From the NCBI GenBank assembly GCA_946538445.1, contig CAMNGO010000008.1:1-24646 (forward strand): a DNA stretch of 24,646 nucleotides, in the 5' to 3' direction. Shown piece by piece: positions 24,603-24,646 of this stretch. The notes under the pieces were generated by a model. The model had not been told where the DNA came from. It searched no databases and saw only the letters and a list, made by a program, of their open reading frames with translations. Both the position numbers and the translations under genes were made by a program. The stretch is from an uncultured Lachnospiraceae bacterium (lineage in GTDB: Bacteria > Bacillota > Clostridia > Lachnospirales > Lachnospiraceae). Positions within the stretch are counted from its first letter, which is position 1; the number at the start of each line of letters is the position of its first letter.

Positions 24603-24646
24603 ATTTTATATTATTTAAGAAGTCCCTGACAAATATTTTGATAAAT

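Overview
The window is chromosomal DNA from an anaerobic Firmicute. Gene content, GGAGG-type ribosome binding sites, compact T-tailed terminators and protein style fit a gut Lachnospiraceae member; this is inferred from family recognition, not from a search. All genes lie on the + strand. Most are housekeeping: purine synthesis (purL), RNA turnover (pnp), chromosome translocation (ftsK/spoIIIE), one-carbon metabolism (folD), ribosomal protein modification (rimO), phospholipid synthesis (pgsA), NAD salvage (pncC), protein quality control (clpC), recombination (radA) and DNA topology (topB).

Layout. 1-490: 3' end of an Ala/Glu/Lys-rich coiled-coil protein and its terminator. 491-4465: purL as a single-gene unit with its own promoter, structured leader and terminator. 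4529-6850: pnp behind a leader that can fold into a very long hairpin. 6872-7431: a GC-rich palindrome, then a small GtrA-type membrane protein. 7442-9660: a two-gene unit encoding a single-TRD HsdS-like protein and an HsdM-like protein whose methyltransferase motifs are gone, with no HsdR. 9700-12749: ftsK/spoIIIE. 12774-16145: folD-rimO-pgsA-pncC, close-packed or overlapping, ended by a terminator. 16170-19160: a short YtrA-type GntR regulator followed by clpC. 19185-19720: a strongly signalled 136-aa protein of unknown function. 19757-24570: radA, topB and a lipoprotein overlapping topB, ended by a strong terminator. The last 75 bases carry a likely promoter for a gene beyond the window.

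The most unusual locus is the intact HsdS-like/HsdM-like pair at 7572-9567. The HsdM-like protein keeps the N-terminal helical domain, the strand after motif I, the region after motif IV and the C-terminal coiled coil, but the SAM-binding GxG and catalytic NPPF/Y are replaced. This suggests a sequence-reading DNA-binding complex repurposed from type I restriction-modification. Other points of interest are the pnp leader hairpin, the GntR regulator where Bacillus has ctsR-mcsA-mcsB before clpC, and the orphan gene between clpC and radA.
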